From positions 3,100,001 through 3,164,000 of the forward strand of contig NZ_CP041372.2 of assembly GCF_006965545.2 (NCBI RefSeq): a DNA stretch of 64,000 bases, written 5' to 3'. The notes beneath the pieces are model-generated. The model saw nothing but the letters and a program-made list of their open reading frames with translations. It ran no database searches and was not told where the DNA came from. The DNA comes from Paenalkalicoccus suaedae (lineage in GTDB: Bacteria; Bacillota; Bacilli; Bacillales; Salisediminibacteriaceae). The position numbers and the translations under genes were made by a program. The stretch's first letter is position 1. The number at the start of each line of letters is the position of its first letter. This document shows, one piece after another, positions 35,892 to 42,985 of this stretch.

Positions 35892-36770
35892 TTAGTGGGC
35901 AATCATCTCATGTGCGATGTCGTGGCCGTCCATGTCAGCTGGATAGTAGGTTGGCCAGTTTGTTACTTCGTCTAGTAGCGCGTCACGATCGTCGCCCCAG
36001 TAGAGGTGGAAGTGGTGAGCGTCTGTTGGGTAGATGCTGTGGTCGCTGAACTGAATGAATGCTGGCATGTCTTCGTCTCCATCTTGCTTTTCAAAGATAA
36101 AGCGTACGCCGCGGTTGCCCGCTTCATACTCGAGGATTTCATATCCATCGTAGCTATATGTAGCCGTGTATTCGCCTTCGTCGGACGTGAATGTGAACGA
36201 GTCTTCTGTGATCGTCATATAATCGACGTCTGTTTCGTAGCCGATTTCATAGTACTCTTTGTACTCCTCAGCCGTCATGGAATCGCTCTCGCTCGCCTTG
36301 TGCTCCATGACTTCATCTAATTCTCCAGAAACAAGGTAAGGATAGACAGACTGCCATTCACCTTCCCAATCGGATAATTCACGGTCTTCAATTTGATCAT
36401 CTTCGAAATAGCCGCTGTAAATTGCTTGCTCTTCTTCACTTAGCTCATGCCCGTGCGCGTGGTCGTGGTCATGATCGTGGTCATCGTTATGATTATGATC
36501 ATGGTCATGGTCGTGGTCATCGTTATGATTGTGATCATCGTTATGGTCGTGATTATGATCATTGTTATGATCGTGATTGTGCTCTTCTTCCTCTACATTC
36601 GTATCGTTCTCTGCAACAGGCTCATTCTCAGTATTCATGTTGTTAGCCTCTTCTGTTGCAACGTTCGTTGTGTTTGCTTCGTTTCCTGACGTTTCGTCAT
36701 TAGAATTACAAGCCGCTAAAAGCAAAGCAGCAGTCATCGCAGAACCGATAAGCATTGTCTGTTTTTTCAT
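35892..36770 (-). CDS. zinT: ZinT-family metal-binding lipoprotein with His/Asp-rich loop
   Basis: 292 residues. Lipoprotein signal with lipobox LLAAC (Cys21), then an Asn/Glu-rich spacer. A ~45-residue His-Asp-Asn tract (about 62-108) consists of degenerate HNHDHNDD units. The ZinT/YodA domain starts near 115: YFEDDQIEDRELSDWEGEWQ at its head, and QFSDHSIYPTDAHHFHLYWG plus WPTYYPADMDGHDIAHEMIAH-type C-terminal His residues as metal ligands. ZinT chaperones periplasmic zinc in enterics; here it would sit on the outer membrane face and scavenge Zn. Strong Zur-box promoter upstream. No AdcA-type permease lies next to it. Confidence 0.9.
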   Translation of the reverse strand: MKKQTMLIGSAMTAALLLAACNSNDETSGNEANTTNVATEEANNMNTENEPVAENDTNVEEEEHNHDHNNDHNHDHNDDHNHNDDHDHDHDHNHNDDHDHDHDHAHGHELSEEEQAIYSGYFEDDQIEDRELSDWEGEWQSVYPYLVSGELDEVMEHKASESDSMTAEEYKEYYEIGYETDVDYMTITEDSFTFTSDEGEYTATYSYDGYEILEYEAGNRGVRFIFEKQDGDEDMPAFIQFSDHSIYPTDAHHFHLYWGDDRDALLDEVTNWPTYYPADMDGHDIAHEMIAH

Positions 36771-36789
36771 GTGTATAAGCTCCTTTTGT

Positions 36790-36842
36790 AAATAGTAATC
36801 GTTACGATTTATGACTATACGCCTTATTCACAGAAACGTCAA
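36790..36842 (-). promoter_or_regulatory. Zur-controlled promoter of zinT-like gene
   Basis: Minus strand TTGACG (36842-36837) and TATAGT (36819-36814), spacer 17. Just downstream, 36810-36790 reads AAATCGTAACGATTACTATT with one more T. This fits the Bacillus Zur box (AAATCGTAATNATTACGATTT) with few mismatches. Zinc-replete repression is predicted. Confidence 0.85.
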
Positions 36843-37163
36843 GCAAGTCTATGAATAAAAGTAATATGCCTATTTTCTTGTAAACTCTCTATCTAAAGTC
36901 GCGTTAGGTGCTAGTTGCTTAGAGAGTAATGCATGAAGACGATTAATATGAAAGGGCACCTTCTTTAAGGATTTGATAGCATGGCAGTTAGCAACCAGGA
37001 TCTTCGTATTTTTCTAGAAAAGAATGTACCGTACTCATGTTTTATGTACTGCACTCAAAAGTTAGTGAACCCTCACCTTCTATTCTGTCTTTAACTTTTC
37101 ACCCTGCAACAAACTCTTCCATTTTCCAACAACTAGGCGTATAGTAAAAACCAACAACTTCAT
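36843..37163. other. Intergenic region between divergent zinT-like and DMT exporter genes
   Basis: About 320 bp, no gene or clear terminator. It presumably holds the promoter of the exporter, but no convincing -35/-10 pair was found. Confidence 0.35.
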
Positions 37164-37180
37164 TAAAGGTGGCATACACA

Positions 37181-38119
37181 ATGAAAGAAATCGCAATCGG
37201 CATACTGGCCTCCATGTTTTTTGCTGTCACATTCATTTTGAACCGCTCGATGGAACTAAGTGGCGGCAGCTTTCTGTGGAGCTCGTCCCTACGCTTTTTA
37301 TTTATGATCCCTTTCTTACTTTTACTTGTCCTATTCAGACGTAACCTCAGCCAAATCTTCACTGAAATAAAAAAAGCACCGTTATCATGGCTCGGCTGGA
37401 GCTTCGTTGGCTTTGTGCTCTTTTATGTACCTCTTACATATGCAGCAGCTTATGGACCTGGCTGGCTCATAGCCGGAACGTGGCAGCTGACGATCGTTGC
37501 CGGGATTCTGATCGGCCCGATTTTCCTCAAGCAAAAGCTTGCCGTGCAGTCGCTTATGCTCTCGCTCATTATATTTGCCGGCGTTGTGCTGATTCAGTGG
37601 CAGCACGCGGATGGTCTGCAACTCTCGATGCTTGCAGGAATTTTGCCAGTTGTTTTGGCTGCATTTGCTTATCCGCTTGGCAACCGCAAAATGATGGAGC
37701 TCGTTGACGGGCGCCTTGACACGTTTCAGCGCATACTTGGCATGACGCTTATGACGACACCGTTTTGGCTACTTCTTGCCGGAGCTGGTCTCGTAACCGT
37801 TGGCCCACCGCCCGCGAGTCAAGTGCTTCAAGCCTTTATCGTCGGCGTTTCGTCTGGCGTTATCGCAACGACGCTGTTCTTCATCGCAACCGATCGTGTT
37901 CGCGGCGATAGCGAACGACTCGGAGCCGTCGAGGCAACGCAGTCGACCCAGGTGATTTTCGTTATGGTCGGCGAAGTCCTTCTCCTCTCTACCCGACTCC
38001 CAAGCGGCATCGCGATACTCGGTCTTCTGCTGATTATGATAGGCATGACCTTACACAGCTTTTTGTCGAGAAAATCGGGTCGCACTGCTCCAATTATGGC
38101 AACAAAAAAAGCCCGCTAA
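37181..38119 (+). CDS. DMT-superfamily multidrug-resistance efflux transporter (YwfM-like)
   Basis: 312 residues, about ten transmembrane helices. The N-terminal IGILASMFFAVTFILNRSME and the central repeat (LAGILPVVLAAFAYPLGNRK) fit the multidrug resistance efflux transporter family within the drug/metabolite superfamily. VEATQSTQVIFVMVGEVLLL is the conserved helix near the C-terminus. ATG 37181 has AAAGGTGG at 8-bp spacing; GTG 37169 overlaps that site. Substrate unknown. It shares a terminator with the convergent tenA. Confidence 0.82.
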   Translation: MKEIAIGILASMFFAVTFILNRSMELSGGSFLWSSSLRFLFMIPFLLLLVLFRRNLSQIFTEIKKAPLSWLGWSFVGFVLFYVPLTYAAAYGPGWLIAGTWQLTIVAGILIGPIFLKQKLAVQSLMLSLIIFAGVVLIQWQHADGLQLSMLAGILPVVLAAFAYPLGNRKMMELVDGRLDTFQRILGMTLMTTPFWLLLAGAGLVTVGPPPASQVLQAFIVGVSSGVIATTLFFIATDRVRGDSERLGAVEATQSTQVIFVMVGEVLLLSTRLPSGIAILGLLLIMIGMTLHSFLSRKSGRTAPIMATKKAR

Positions 38120-38132
38120 GGGGCTTTTTTTG
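38104..38132. terminator. Bidirectional terminator between exporter and tenA
   Basis: AAAAAAAGCCC...GGGGCTTTTTTT, symmetric A and T runs. Confidence 0.88.
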
Positions 38133-38140
38133 TTTATCGA

Positions 38141-38827
38141 TTATTTTAGAACGCCTTCTGGAACGGGCCATTTCTCTTGTTCAAAGGCCATCGTCCAGAA
38201 CTGATGCTCAAGCTGTGTACTAATGAGGAAGTGCTCCATCATACGAGAACGCTCCGCTGGTCCAGCCGCTTCTGCACAAGCATCTATTTTCTGTTTAAAC
38301 GTTTCTGTAATCAAACTAACGTCTTTGTCTCCATAAAACGTAATCCAGTCATAAAATGGATGGTCGGTTGTTGGATTGATTTCGTTCATCAGATTGCGCC
38401 CGATCTCCCAGTACGTCCACGGACATGGAGCAAGCGCTGCTAATGTTTCGCCCAAAGAGCCTGTAGTGGCTGCTTGAAGCATGTGGCGCGTGTAGTGATG
38501 AGCGGTCGGCGCGAGCGCGGCCTTCTGCAGGTCTTCATAGCTTACGCCGGCGACCTCGCAAAAATTGTTGTGCGGATGAATCTCGTCGTTAAGCACAAAC
38601 GAGATTTGATCGCGGAAGAAAATCATGTCCTCGCGGTTCTCACACTTCGAAATAGCGAGTCCATAAATGCGGCAAAATGTCGTGAGGTACTCAAAATCCT
38701 GCTTCACGTAGTGAATTAGTGCTTCTTTCGGCACGTCGCCATTCGCAATGCCTCGCACGAACGGATGCTCCATAATTGCATCAAAAATTGGCGCTGCTTC
38801 CTGTCGTAACTGATCCGAAAAATTCAT
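38141..38827 (-). CDS. tenA: Thiaminase II / aminopyrimidine aminohydrolase TenA
   Basis: 228 residues, all-helical TenA fold. ALAPCPWTYWEIG contains the nucleophilic Cys, and ISTQLEHQFWTMAF the late catalytic Glu. HPFVRGIANGDVPKEALIHY and VKQDFEYLTTF are the conserved N-terminal substrate region. TenA hydrolyses degraded thiamin pyrimidine (amino-HMP) for salvage. AAAAGGAGG before ATG. It lies downstream of a TPP riboswitch with its own terminator, with ~170 nt of leader after the terminator. It is a lone thiamin gene here: no thiD, thiE or ThiXYZ follows. Confidence 0.93.
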   Translation of the reverse strand: MNFSDQLRQEAAPIFDAIMEHPFVRGIANGDVPKEALIHYVKQDFEYLTTFCRIYGLAISKCENREDMIFFRDQISFVLNDEIHPHNNFCEVAGVSYEDLQKAALAPTAHHYTRHMLQAATTGSLGETLAALAPCPWTYWEIGRNLMNEINPTTDHPFYDWITFYGDKDVSLITETFKQKIDACAEAAGPAERSRMMEHFLISTQLEHQFWTMAFEQEKWPVPEGVLK

Positions 38828-38997
38828 CTTCGTATTCCTCCTTTTTAATTGGAGAATACCACTAGTAGTCCTTTCGGTTGGATAGAACGCTAAAGATAAG
38901 GAAAGGCGAGGCGAGGTGTATCAAGTGCCGAGCTGTTTGACAAGCACGTTTTGTTAACGCGTCCATTTTAATCAACAACAGGCTCCTACGTCACCAC

Positions 38998-39049
38998 GAA
39001 AAAGAAGCGCAGCCTCTCTTCTCGCGATCACGGGAAAGAGAGGCTGCGC
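38998..39049 (-). terminator. Expression-platform terminator of the TPP riboswitch
   Basis: 14-bp perfect stem GCGCAGCCTCTCTT / AAGAGAGGCTGCGC followed by TTCTTTTT on the minus strand, directly after the aptamer. Confidence 0.92.
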
Positions 39050-39061
39050 CATAGCACGACC

Positions 39062-39153
39062 TAACCACTTTCCTCCGCTGGTACCAACCAGATCAGGTTC
39101 AAAGGGTCCAACGCAAACGCGTCGTCTCAGCCGGCTTTCGGCTCCCCTAGTGG
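39062..39153 (-). promoter_or_regulatory. TPP riboswitch aptamer (THI element)
   Basis: The minus strand shows the conserved THI core: CTAGGGGAGCC, then GGCTGAGA (pyrimidine sensor side), then ACCCTTTGAACCTGATCTGG and TTGGTACCAGCGGAGGAAAG. Thiamin pyrophosphate binding should favour the terminator just downstream and shut off tenA. Confidence 0.95.
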
Positions 39154-39236
39154 ATATTCTATGTCCATCATACATAATAAGTGGAAATGTTGCAACTATT
39201 TACCTTGGATGGTGAGGGGGGATTTGGTTTAAGCTA

Positions 39237-39905
39237 GCGTCGCGTTAACTTGCGCAGTTCACCCTCCAACTTGCGCGGTTCTTTCCGCGTTACGCAGTTC
39301 ACCTGCTTTTTCGCGCGGTTGACCCTTACTTTCACGCGATCGGCGCCTTAACTTACGCAATTCTCCCTTCAACTTGCGCGGTTTTTTCCGCGTTACGCAG
39401 TTCGACTGCTTTTTCGCGCGATTGACCCCTACTTTCACGCGATCGACGCTTCAACTTACGCAGTTCGCCCTTTAACTTGCGCGGTTTTTTCCACGTTACG
39501 CAGTTCGACTGGTTTTTCGCGCGGTTGACCTCTACTTTCACGCGATTGACGCTTTAACTTACGCAGTTCGCCCTTCAACTTGCGCGGTTTTTTCCACGTT
39601 ACGCAGTTCCATTGGTTTTTCACGCGGTTGACCCTTACTTTCACGCGATCGGCGCTTCAACTTACGCAGTTCGCCCTTCAACTTGCGCGGTTTTTTTCGC
39701 GTTACGCAGTTCACCTGCTTTTTCGCGCGGTTGACCCTTACTTTCGCGCGATCGGCGCTTCAACTTACGCAATTCTCCCTCCAACTTGCGCGGTTTTTTC
39801 CGCGTTACGCAGTTCGACTGCTTTTTCGCGCGGTTGACCCTTACTTTCACGCGATCGGCGCTTCAACTTACGCAATTCTCCCTCCAACTTGCGCAATCCT
39901 TTCGC
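39237..39905. repeat. 103-bp tandem repeat array (about six copies) with ~20-bp sub-repeats
   Basis: Successive copies start 103 bp apart (for example the TTTCACGCGAT word near 39332, 39435, 39538, 39641). Each unit is made of five ~20-21-bp words sharing the core (A/G)CGC(A/G)(G/A)TT: CTTACGCAGTTCGCC, CTTGCGCGGTTTTTTCC, GTTACGCAGTTCGAC, TCGCGCGGTTGACC, TCACGCGATCGACG. It is GC-richer than its surroundings. 103 is not divisible by 3 and the frames change, so it is not coding. It lies between egtD and the TPP riboswitch. Confidence 0.92.
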
Positions 39906-39934
39906 CGTCGTGCCTCCTCCCCCTAAACCAGCAC

Positions 39935-39970
39935 AAATAAGAGCCCGTGAACACTCTCGTTCACGGGCTC
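39935..39970 (-). terminator. Terminator of egtBD
   Basis: Stem GAGCCCGTGAAC / GTTCACGGGCTC followed by TTATTTG on the minus strand. Confidence 0.92.
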
Positions 39971-39986
39971 CATCTACCTATACCCT

Positions 39987-40922
39987 CTACTCCGCTCCTG
40001 GCACTTCTAGCACACAGACGCTAAAGTATTCCTTTTCGTCAGAGAGAATTTCCCTCACTGTAAATCCTGCTGCGACAGCGAGTTCGTGGATGTCGGACTC
40101 GTCAAACTTGTACGAGTTTTCCGTATGAATGAGCTCGCCCTCACTAAACTGAATGCCAGCGCCTAAGCCCTGCATGTCTTGATCCGACCTGACCTTCAAA
40201 TGCATCTCGATTCTGCCTTTGCGCTTGTTATAGAAAGCTACATGTGAAAAAGCTGATTCATCTAGCTTCGCACCTGTTTCTCTATTTAAACGGGCAATGA
40301 CATTTTTATTGAATGCAGCTGTTACTCCGGCGGAGTCGTCGTAGGCTGCTTCGACGACGGACACATCTTTTTTACGGTCGACACCGAGTAAAAATAAGTC
40401 GCCTGCATGTAGCATGTGACGGCTGTTTGCTAAAAATGCTTTTGCCTCATCTGGTTCAAAGTTACCAATCGTAGAGCCTGGGAAGAACACGACCCGCTTT
40501 TCTGACTGAGAAGGTGGTAGGGTGATTGGTAGCGTGTAGTCTGCCGAGACGCCGGTTACGCGAATTGCTGGGAAGTCTAGGCTTAGCTGTTGCACGGTTT
40601 GGGCCAGGAATTCCTCTGAGATGTCGATTGGAATGTACGTGTTGACGTTCGATAGGTGCTCGAGTAAAATTCGCGTTTTTGCGCTACTGCCACTTCCGTA
40701 CTCGATCAGTGTCACCGGACGATCCATGTATGACGCGAGTTTTGGTAGCGATGCCTCCAGAATGCTCGCTTCCGTGCGCGTTTGATAATATTCAGGTAGC
40801 GCGGTGATCGCTTCAAATAACGCTGATCCGCGCTCATCATAAAAGTATTTCGCCGAGATGGTTTTCGGCTCAGACATTAAGCCTTGGAGCATGCCGTGTT
40901 GACTTACCTTTTCTATTCTCAT
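39987..40922 (-). CDS. egtD: L-histidine N-alpha-methyltransferase EgtD
   Basis: 311 residues. AKYFYDERGSALFEAITALP and PEYYQTRTEASIL are the family N-terminus. IEYGSGSSAKTRILLEHL is the SAM-binding motif. FFPGSTIGNFEPDEA and LLGVDRKKD complete the pocket, and IEMHLKV with FHTENSYKF-type FSEGELIHTENSYKF contact histidine. It trimethylates His to hercynine, the first step of ergothioneine synthesis. Its start overlaps the egtB stop by 4 bp (ATGA), so it is translationally coupled. Full length for the family. Confidence 0.93.
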   Translation of the reverse strand: MRIEKVSQHGMLQGLMSEPKTISAKYFYDERGSALFEAITALPEYYQTRTEASILEASLPKLASYMDRPVTLIEYGSGSSAKTRILLEHLSNVNTYIPIDISEEFLAQTVQQLSLDFPAIRVTGVSADYTLPITLPPSQSEKRVVFFPGSTIGNFEPDEAKAFLANSRHMLHAGDLFLLGVDRKKDVSVVEAAYDDSAGVTAAFNKNVIARLNRETGAKLDESAFSHVAFYNKRKGRIEMHLKVRSDQDMQGLGAGIQFSEGELIHTENSYKFDESDIHELAVAAGFTVREILSDEKEYFSVCVLEVPGAE

Positions 40923-42175
40923 ACATCATCCGCCAATCTAAAGCCGCTAAACTGCCAGCGCATTTGTGGGTAGAAAAAATTGCGATACGTCGGTCTAATA
41001 TGGGACAGCGGTGTTACACAGGAGCCCCCGCGTAGCACTAACTGGTTGGACATAAATTTGGCATTGTACTCGCCTAAAGCACCTTCTAATGGCTTGCTTC
41101 TCGGGTAGGCCGTGTATGGACTTTGTGTCCATTCCCATACATCACCATATGCCTTTTCAAACATTTTGCCACTGTAAAGGGACGTTGGAGCGAGCACCAT
41201 ATCCTCCATAAAGTTGCCTTCGATGACCTCGTTTGCTAGCGCATGCTCCCACTCCGATTCCGTCGGCAACCTTCTTCCTGCCCAACGCGCATAAGCATCT
41301 GCTTCATAGAAACTCACGTGACAGACTGGCGCATCTGGGTCAATATCGACCGTTCCGCCTAACGTAAACATCATCCAGCTAGTGTCTTGTCTCATCCAAT
41401 AAAGGGGATGCTTCCACCCTTCATCCTGAACCGTTTGAAAACCATCAGACAACCATAGCTCAGCGCGTTCGTAGCCTCCATCTTCAATAAATGCCATAAA
41501 CTCTCCATTTGTAACGGGACGATTAGCGAGCTTAAACGCATGTAAAAACGTGCGGTGACGCGGCTCCTCATTATCAAACGCAAACCCGTCTCCACTATGT
41601 CCAACCTCTGTCATCCCCTCTTCAAAAGTATGGAATGTAAGGGCTGGTGCTTCACCCATTTTTTCTGAAGATTCAGGTAAAAAAGCTGGTGGCACTGGGT
41701 TATGCGAGAAGTTATAGAGCAGATCCATTAAAATCAGCTCCTGATGCTGTTGCTCGTGCTGAAGACCAATCTCAAGTACCTCAAGAAGCTTCGGATCGAG
41801 CTGATCAGGATCTTGAGAGAGCAATTCCTTCATATGGGTGTCAACATGCTTTCGGTACGCCATCGTCTCATTCACAGTCGGACGCGAGATGAGCCCACGC
41901 TCAGACTGCGGATGCGGATTACCGATGCGCTTGTAATACGAATTAAATAGATACAAAAATACCTCGTTATAATGCTCGTAGCTATCTATGTATGCCTCGA
42001 GGATAAATTTTTCGAAAAACCACGTGGTGTGGGCTAAATGCCACTTGGTCGGGCTGACATGCGTTGCTGCTTGCAATAAAAAATCTTCAATCTCTAGGTT
42101 TTCCACTAGCTTATGAGAGTATCCACGAACGTCCATGTAACGTTGCAACAGCTTTTGGCTATTCTTAACCTGCAT
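40919..42175 (-). CDS. egtB: Ergothioneine biosynthesis sulfoxide synthase EgtB
   Basis: 418 residues. The N-terminal DinB-type domain supplies an iron triad: His49 (HLAHTTWFFE), His140 and His144 (LQHEQQHQELILMD). The C-terminal FGE-sulfatase fold has VSFYEADAYARWAGRRLPTE, SEWEHAL, YGDVWEWTQSPY and VLRGGSC...FFYP...GFRLADD. It joins hercynine to a thiol (Cys or gamma-Glu-Cys) with O2. EgtA, EgtC and EgtE are absent nearby, so a Cys-using variant or unlinked partners are possible. First gene of the pair; RBS moderate (AGGGATC). Confidence 0.93.
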   Translation of the reverse strand: MQVKNSQKLLQRYMDVRGYSHKLVENLEIEDFLLQAATHVSPTKWHLAHTTWFFEKFILEAYIDSYEHYNEVFLYLFNSYYKRIGNPHPQSERGLISRPTVNETMAYRKHVDTHMKELLSQDPDQLDPKLLEVLEIGLQHEQQHQELILMDLLYNFSHNPVPPAFLPESSEKMGEAPALTFHTFEEGMTEVGHSGDGFAFDNEEPRHRTFLHAFKLANRPVTNGEFMAFIEDGGYERAELWLSDGFQTVQDEGWKHPLYWMRQDTSWMMFTLGGTVDIDPDAPVCHVSFYEADAYARWAGRRLPTESEWEHALANEVIEGNFMEDMVLAPTSLYSGKMFEKAYGDVWEWTQSPYTAYPRSKPLEGALGEYNAKFMSNQLVLRGGSCVTPLSHIRPTYRNFFYPQMRWQFSGFRLADDV

Positions 42176-42516
42176 ATCTGATCCCTGCTTTCTTATTTGA
42201 TTTATTCGTAAATCGACTAAGGCCTTCGAATGGACAACTGGTACTTTATTGCAGACTTTTACGAACTACAACAAAGCTCGTCTCCTCCCCATTTGCTAAT
42301 TTCTCCCTGTATATTTACCCCATTCTCAAATTATGTAATCACATTATTTAGAAAATATGTAGGCAATGTGATGAAGCTGTAAATTCTCAGGTAGGTAATC
42401 TTACAGACTGATTAACTTATGGTATCGTTCTTCCTTGATGGGGCATACATCTTTTTTGGCATTGTTCTATTTCGATGCGGCATACTTATACTCACTTGCG
42501 ATATATTTCCCCACTA
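42176..42516. other. Upstream region of egtBD
   Basis: About 340 bp of AT-rich DNA without a recognised gene or riboswitch. I see no strong promoter pair. Confidence 0.35.
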
Positions 42517-42550
42517 CAAAAAAGCCCACCTCCTCTAAATAGAAGGTGAA
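42517..42550 (-). terminator. Probable terminator in the ppdK-egtB gap
   Basis: Minus strand CACCTTCT...AGAGGAGGTG-type stem followed by GGGCTTTTTTG. It is far (about 430 nt) from the ppdK stop but is the first T-run hairpin after it. Confidence 0.55.
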
Positions 42551-42694
42551 CCGATCCTTATCATTACCGTAACTAAAGAAGGTGCCGCCGTACGCATTAC
42601 CTCACTCACAGCACGCATTTGGTTTTATTCACATGATTTATACTTCACGCAGTGCACATTATTACTCAAGTATAGAGCCTATTCTTAAAGAAAA

Positions 42695-42910
42695 GCGAGG
42701 CAACGCCCTTTCGCCTCGTAGCCACAAAAAAGAGGAAGGTTTTACTAACAATAATTCGTAACCGTAGGAGCCCCGTAGCGGCGTTTGCGTACTACCAGTG
42801 GTAGCACTTTCGCGCAGCGAAAATCCTTTCGAACGGCCATTGGTTTGGCCGTTCGAAATAGTTGAGCAAACAACCACCGGTAGTTGCAAACGACGCGTAG
42901 GGGCACCGAA
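42695..42910 (+). repeat. Structured palindromic repeat element, copy 2
   Basis: 5' hairpin CGAGGC (42696-42701)/GCCTCG (42713-42718). Outer stem arms 42768-42800 and 42869-42908 pair through GCCCC, CGTTTGC and ACTACCNGTGGT. Central perfect 12-bp hairpin TTTCGAACGGCC (42827-42838)/GGCCGTTCGAAA (42847-42858). Shared single-stranded words with copy 1 include AGCACTT, AATCCTTTC and GAAATAGTYGAG. Confidence 0.8.
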
Positions 42911-42922
42911 AGGTGACCGCAC

Positions 42923-42970
42923 TTGACCTTGGTCTTGACCTCACTCACTTGACCTTAATCTCTTGACCTA
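42923..42970. repeat. Short CTTGACCT word repeat
   Basis: CTTGACCT occurs four times in 48 bp just past the ppdK stop, a small phrase array of the kind seen in other gaps here. Confidence 0.55.
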
Positions 42971-42985
42971 CAAAATACCCTCACT

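Noticed and set aside
39237-39905. Possible CRISPR array
   Set aside because: The whole 103-bp period is repeated, with no unique spacers and no cas genes.
39353-39940. Six overlapping basic 62-85-codon reading frames
   Set aside because: They are translations of the 103-bp tandem array. The unit is not a multiple of 3, there is no RBS, and the frames recur only because the DNA repeats.
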